From UBA6054 sp963975575 (GTDB taxonomy: Bacteria; Planctomycetota; Phycisphaerae; Phycisphaerales; UBA1924), in NCBI GenBank assembly GCA_963975575.1, contig CAXBHL010000001.1, forward strand, positions 930,001 to 994,000: DNA of 64,000 bases. The letters run 5' to 3'. This document shows, in pieces, positions 61,026 through 64,000 of this stretch. Made by a program: the position numbers and the translations under genes. A model generated the notes under the pieces. That model saw only the letters and a program-made list of their open reading frames with translations. It ran no database searches and was not told where the DNA came from. Numbering within the stretch: the stretch's first letter is position 1; each line of letters starts with the position of its first letter.

Positions 61026-61993
61026 ACGCCCGCTTCTCGATCGAGACCGCTCCGGGGTCGGTGGGGGCCGTCTCGGTCGTGCGCGTCCACGCGGGAGACG
61101 CGGACGCGTTCTTCGCGGCCGCGGGGGTGCGGCCGGTGGAAACCGGCGCGGCGGTCGTGCGTGGCGTGTTCGGGATCGACCACGCGCTGGTGGCCAGGCC
61201 GGACGCCCGGACGGTGCTGATCATGCCGCACGGCGGGGCGGCGATTACCAGCGCGATTACCGATCGGCTTCTCGCCCTCGGCGTGGCCAGGGCCATTGAA
61301 GGCGGACCGGCGGTGGAGCGGTACTGCGAGTCGGTCGATGCGGTGGAAGCAGCGATGCTCTCGGTGCTGGCCCGCGCGTCCAGCCCGCTCGCGACCGATC
61401 TGCTCCTCGACCAGCCGCGTCGCTGGCGCGGTGACCGGGACGGGGGTCTCGCGGACGGGGCCGTCCTGGGACGGCTGGTCGTCCCGCCCGTCGTCGCGGC
61501 CGCCGGGCGGGCGAACATCGGCAAGTCGTCCCTGCTCAACGCCGTCGCCGGCGACCGCGTCGCCCTCGCGTTCGATCGGCCGGGCACGACACGGGACGCG
61601 GTGGGGGCGCTGGTGGACCTGAACGGGCTGGTCGTCCGCTGGGTGGACACCGCGGGACTTGGGGCTGATGGACGGGATCCGGTGACGGCCGGGGCTGTCG
61701 AGTCCGCCCGCCGGGCCGTCGCGTCGGCGGATCTAGTGCTGTGGTGCGTTGACGCCTGTGACGGGGTGATGCCGGAGGGAGGCGATCCGGTCCGGCCGGG
61801 GATGATCGTGGCCACCCGGTGCGATCGCGCGGATCCCCAGTTCGAGGCCGACGTTCGGACGAGCGCGGCCGCCGGGACCGGGCTGGCCGAACTGGCCCGG
61901 GCGGTCCGGGCGGCGCTGGTGCCGGACGCTGCCCTCGCGGACCCCCGCCCCTGGCGATTCTGGGATGAGGGCGAGGGGCCGGCGGGCGCGTGA
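61022..61993 (+). CDS. Short, divergent MnmE (TrmE)-like GTPase
   Basis: Encodes 323 residues against about 450 for MnmE. Residues 1-110 resemble a degenerate TrmE N-terminal folate-binding domain (SIETAPGSVGAVSVVRVHAG; IMPHGGAAITSAI). The G domain follows with G1 GRANIGKSS near 160-168, a G2 region FDRPGTTRDAVGALVD, G3 DTAG and G4 TRCD. The conserved C-terminal C-x-GK that is the catalytic Cys of MnmE is missing, and the helical domain is very short. MnmG is encoded at 42.7 kb. It may have been repurposed or be a paralogue of a true MnmE elsewhere. ATGA overlap with the coaX-like gene. Confidence 0.82.
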   Translation: MNARFSIETAPGSVGAVSVVRVHAGDADAFFAAAGVRPVETGAAVVRGVFGIDHALVARPDARTVLIMPHGGAAITSAITDRLLALGVARAIEGGPAVERYCESVDAVEAAMLSVLARASSPLATDLLLDQPRRWRGDRDGGLADGAVLGRLVVPPVVAAAGRANIGKSSLLNAVAGDRVALAFDRPGTTRDAVGALVDLNGLVVRWVDTAGLGADGRDPVTAGAVESARRAVASADLVLWCVDACDGVMPEGGDPVRPGMIVATRCDRADPQFEADVRTSAAAGTGLAELARAVRAALVPDAALADPRPWRFWDEGEGPAGA

Positions 61994-61995
61994 GA

Positions 61996-62021
61996 AAGCC
62001 CCGGCCTTGCGGCCGGGGCTT
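61996..62021. terminator. Possible bidirectional terminator between convergent genes
   Basis: Perfect 11-bp stem AAGCCCCGGCC/GGCCGGGGCTT with a TTGC loop. The minus-strand side continues into TTTCTC and the plus-strand side has only TT, so it is better as the end of the minus-strand gene. Confidence 0.7.
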
Positions 62022-62065
62022 CGGTCGGTCGGGTCAGTGAGCCGTCCGAATGAAACGCGGGTGGA

Positions 62066-62704
62066 TCAGCGGCGACGACGCGCGACGGTCAGGCCTGCGA
62101 GACCGAGCAGCGCGACCGCGCCCGGCGCGGGGACCACCGCACGGAACTCGGTCATCGCGAAATCGAGCGAGGCGGTCGAGCCGCGGACATTGAGGATCAG
62201 TTCGATCTCGTCCACGTCGGTGGCGTCGAAGCTGCTGAAACTGAAATCGCCGAGCAGGAGCGTCTCGGTCCGCATGCCGCCGGCGAGGAAGCTGCCGGAG
62301 ATCGAGGCCGAGCCGCCCGAGCCGTCGAAGAGACGCATGATGTAGGTGAAGTCCTGGTCGACGGCGGCGAAGTCGAACTCGAACGCAGTGACGCCCGCGG
62401 CGACGGCGTCGAAGTTCAGGCCGGCGATGCCGCCGTTCCAGTTGATGGCGGCTTCCTGCTCGACGCCGATGCCGGCGTTGAAGAACAGGGCACCGTTGAA
62501 GCCGCCGCCGCTGAACGCAGTGTCGACCTCGAAGTTGGCGGCCTGACCGAAGGGGTTGCCGAGGATTGTGGTCGAGAGCTGGCGGGGGCCGCCCGCTTCG
62601 TCGTTGGGGTCCGAGTCAAAGTCGTCGAGCACCAGGGTGGGTGCGCCGGCGAGGGCGGGGGCCGCGAGGCCGGCGAGGCCCAAGAGCATCAAAGATTTCC
62701 GCAT
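62066..62704 (-). CDS. PEP-CTERM-like exported protein
   Basis: Encodes 212 residues: a signal peptide (1-19), a beta-rich domain (VLDDFDSDPNDEAGGPR; FNGALFFNAGIGVEQEAAIN; FEFDFAAVDQDFTYIMRLFD), and a C-terminal sorting tail VPAPGAVALLGLAGLTVARR, i.e. a Pro-rich motif, hydrophobic helix and Arg cluster. PEP-CTERM tails are recognised by exosortase, usually alongside exopolysaccharide. No exosortase is in the window, but an EPS sugar transferase is. The lectin-like beta fold suggests surface attachment. ATG 62704 with GAGAGGA upstream. Confidence 0.85.
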   Translation of the reverse strand: MRKSLMLLGLAGLAAPALAGAPTLVLDDFDSDPNDEAGGPRQLSTTILGNPFGQAANFEVDTAFSGGGFNGALFFNAGIGVEQEAAINWNGGIAGLNFDAVAAGVTAFEFDFAAVDQDFTYIMRLFDGSGGSASISGSFLAGGMRTETLLLGDFSFSSFDATDVDEIELILNVRGSTASLDFAMTEFRAVVPAPGAVALLGLAGLTVARRRR

Positions 62705-63017
62705 GAACTGGGTCCTCTCTCCTACGGTTGCAATGCACCCCGTCGGCGGGATCGCCGCGGGTTTCTCCGTCCGGGGTGCAAGAGGCCACATGGTGGGGGG
62801 TCTTGCCAGCAGGTTCGCCGGATTTTCTGGACTTATCGGCCGATTTGGGGCGGCGACGGGCGCGATACGCACGCGGAAACGGCGATCGGCGGACGGGTCG
62901 TCCGGTCGGTGCAGCGGGTCGGGTTGGGTGCTGTACAGAAACCTGCTGGACTGGATCCGCCGGGATCTCAAGCGCATCCGCGAGGCTCAGATCGCCGGGG
63001 CGGGGGCCGCCTGACCG
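62705..63017. other. 313-base gene-free region upstream of the PEP-CTERM-like gene
   Basis: Contains the PEP-CTERM-like gene's promoter and separates it from ogt on the same strand. Open frames of about 90-150 codons cross it on both strands but have no ribosome site, and one runs into the neighbouring gene. I see no RNA-like element or strong terminator for ogt. Confidence 0.4.
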
Positions 63018-63545
63018 TCAGCACGCATTGAAGAGCGCCCGTCCCGCGGAGCGTTCTTCGAGATCGAGCAGGAATCGCTTGCGGTCGAGTCCGCCGGCGT
63101 AGCCGTGGAGCGTGCCGTCGGCGGCGATGACGCGGTGGCAGGGGACCACAATGGCGACGCGGTTCTGGCCGTTGGCCAGGCCGACTGCCCGCGAGCCGCC
63201 GGGGTTGCCCAGGTCGGCGGCCAGACGGCCGTACGAGGTCGTCTCGCCGAAGGGGATGCGGATCAGCGCGTCCCAGACGCGGCGCTGCCATTCGGTGCCC
63301 GGGGTGTCGAGCGGGATGGAGAAGCGGGTCAGGTCCCCGGCGAAATAGGCGTCCAGTTCCGATGCGAGGCGGTCCAGCAGCGGATGGTCGGCGTCGTGGA
63401 ACGGCTCGCCGAGAAGGCGTTCCAGGTCGGACTGCTCGCGGGCAACGCGTTCGGGCGAGCCGAACTCGAGCAGGCACACGCCGCGTTCGGTGGCGCCTGC
63501 GGTCATGGGGCACAACGGCGTGTTGATGATGCGGCGGGCGGGCAT
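63018..63545 (-). CDS. ogt: Methylated-DNA-[protein]-cysteine S-methyltransferase
   Basis: Removes alkyl groups from O6-methylguanine in a suicidal reaction. The 175 residues include the DNA-binding helix (WQRRVWDALIRIPFGETTSY), the family signature VVPCHRVIAADG with the acceptor Cys near residue 138, and YAGGLDRKRFLLDLE. The N-terminal domain is of normal size. ATG 63545 is chosen because upstream in-frame codons encode an Arg/Ser-rich stretch without a ribosome site. The gene upstream on the same strand ends 25 bases away, so they may share a transcript. Confidence 0.94.
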   Translation of the reverse strand: MPARRIINTPLCPMTAGATERGVCLLEFGSPERVAREQSDLERLLGEPFHDADHPLLDRLASELDAYFAGDLTRFSIPLDTPGTEWQRRVWDALIRIPFGETTSYGRLAADLGNPGGSRAVGLANGQNRVAIVVPCHRVIAADGTLHGYAGGLDRKRFLLDLEERSAGRALFNAC

Positions 63546-63570
63546 GCGTACAGGGTACCGGATCTTGGGG

Positions 63571-64000
63571 TCAGAGGGCCACGCGGACGCGCTCGCCCGT
63601 CGCGCCGTTCTGGCCAATGGGCGTGACGAACACGCTCGAACCGGCCGGCGGGGCGGTCAGCGGTGTCAGCGTGGTGCGGATCGGGCCTGCGGCGTCGGGG
63701 CTGGCGGCGGGGAGGACCCAGCCACGCCAGGTGTCGCCGGGCTCGAGCTGTACGACGTACCGGCGGGTGCCCGGGCCCACGGGGGACGCGGCGAGTTCGA
63801 CCCGCAGGTCGATGCCATCCCGGGCGATCGCCACGCTCGGCGCCGCGGGGGAAGGGGCGCCCAGCCATGGGCTCTCGGGCACCAGGGCCGGGCCTGCGAG
63901 CGGGCCGGATCGGAGTTGGTCGGTGATGCCGCGGCGGTTGTCGGCCATGCCGACCATGCTGAACAGGGCGAAGCCGGTCGCCTTGGTGCTGCGTTGAACC
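63571..64000 (-). CDS. C-terminal part of an unknown protein, cut by window edge
   Basis: The last 143 codons are visible and the start lies beyond the right edge. The segment begins QRSTKATGFALFSMVGMADN and ends with a beta-rich, Pro-rich domain (RVELAASPVGPGTRRYVVQL; GSSVFVTPIGQNGATGERVR) resembling a fibronectin-like module. The ATG at 63957 is internal, since the frame continues upstream with protein-like sequence. No family can be assigned from this fragment; a carbohydrate-active or surface protein is possible but unproven. Confidence 0.65.
   Translation of the reverse strand, partial: VQRSTKATGFALFSMVGMADNRRGITDQLRSGPLAGPALVPESPWLGAPSPAAPSVAIARDGIDLRVELAASPVGPGTRRYVVQLEPGDTWRGWVLPAASPDAAGPIRTTLTPLTAPPAGSSVFVTPIGQNGATGERVRVAL

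Noticed and set aside
62556..63014. A 152-codon plus-strand frame ending RNLLDWIRRDLKRIREAQIA
   Set aside because: It starts inside the PEP-CTERM-like gene, lacks a ribosome site and its first part is an antisense shadow; the helical end alone is not enough.

Overview
The window looks like chromosomal DNA of a planctomycete, most likely class Phycisphaerae. This is inferred from the very high GC content, frequent GTG/TTG starts behind GGAGG-type ribosome binding sites, a giant B12-dependent ribonucleotide reductase, tandem type II-secretion-style prepilins, a very long secretin, a PEP-CTERM-like surface protein, and an isolated FlgI-like lipoprotein with no flagellar genes around it. I see no rRNA, tRNA, CRISPR array, phage or transposase gene.

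Layout. 1-10.6 kb (mostly minus strand): an unknown protein, two tiny overlapping genes, uvrB, an ArsR-SRPBCC fusion regulator with a perfect palindromic operator, then a minus-strand run of gcvH, a MacB/LolCDE-like ABC ATPase, its permease, a DUF3465 protein and a zinc-ribbon membrane protein, and a TPR-YggX fusion. 10.6-17 kb: pyrD, a 3D-domain cell-wall protein, a TSUP permease, a TIM-barrel protein-cmk-plsC operon and a serine hydrolase. 17-25 kb: smc with an acidic insertion in its head, the FlgI-like lipoprotein, a 940-base gene-free stretch, and dcd. 25-29 kb: a four-helix-bundle (S23-like) gene bracketed by inverted arrays of a TGGGCAA/TAGGCAA heptamer, apparently inserted between dcd and the ribonucleotide reductase gene. 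29.5-37 kb: CPBP protease, unknown gene, mdh, two paralogous membrane proteins, a CpeT-FKBP fusion, a J-domain protein and an exopolysaccharide sugar transferase. 37-41 kb: three prepilins in tandem, two sharing 464 identical bases. 41-50 kb: a ClpP-fold protein, mnmG, a Kef-type antiporter, a UVR-motif protein, a housekeeping-type sigma factor, trxB and a TlpA-like thioredoxin. 51-55 kb: an ACT protein, an iscS-iscU-iscA operon under a probable Fur box, and an RsbW/STAS partner-switch pair. 55-64 kb: the secretin, unknown genes, a coaX-like gene overlapping an MnmE-like GTPase gene, a PEP-CTERM-like protein, ogt, and the end of an unknown gene.

How the parts fit together. Several short operons are coupled by ATGA/GTGA stop-start overlaps. 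Nucleotide metabolism (pyrD, cmk, dcd, nrdJ), DNA repair and segregation (uvrB, ogt, smc), iron-sulfur biogenesis with iron control, redox (trxB, thioredoxin) and envelope/surface functions (prepilins, secretin, sugar transferase, PEP-CTERM-like protein) dominate. The items most worth following up are the four-helix-bundle cassette, the CpeT-FKBP fusion, the Fur-box-headed isc operon, the ArsR operator, the altered coaX and short MnmE-like GTPase pair, and the recently homogenised prepilin genes.
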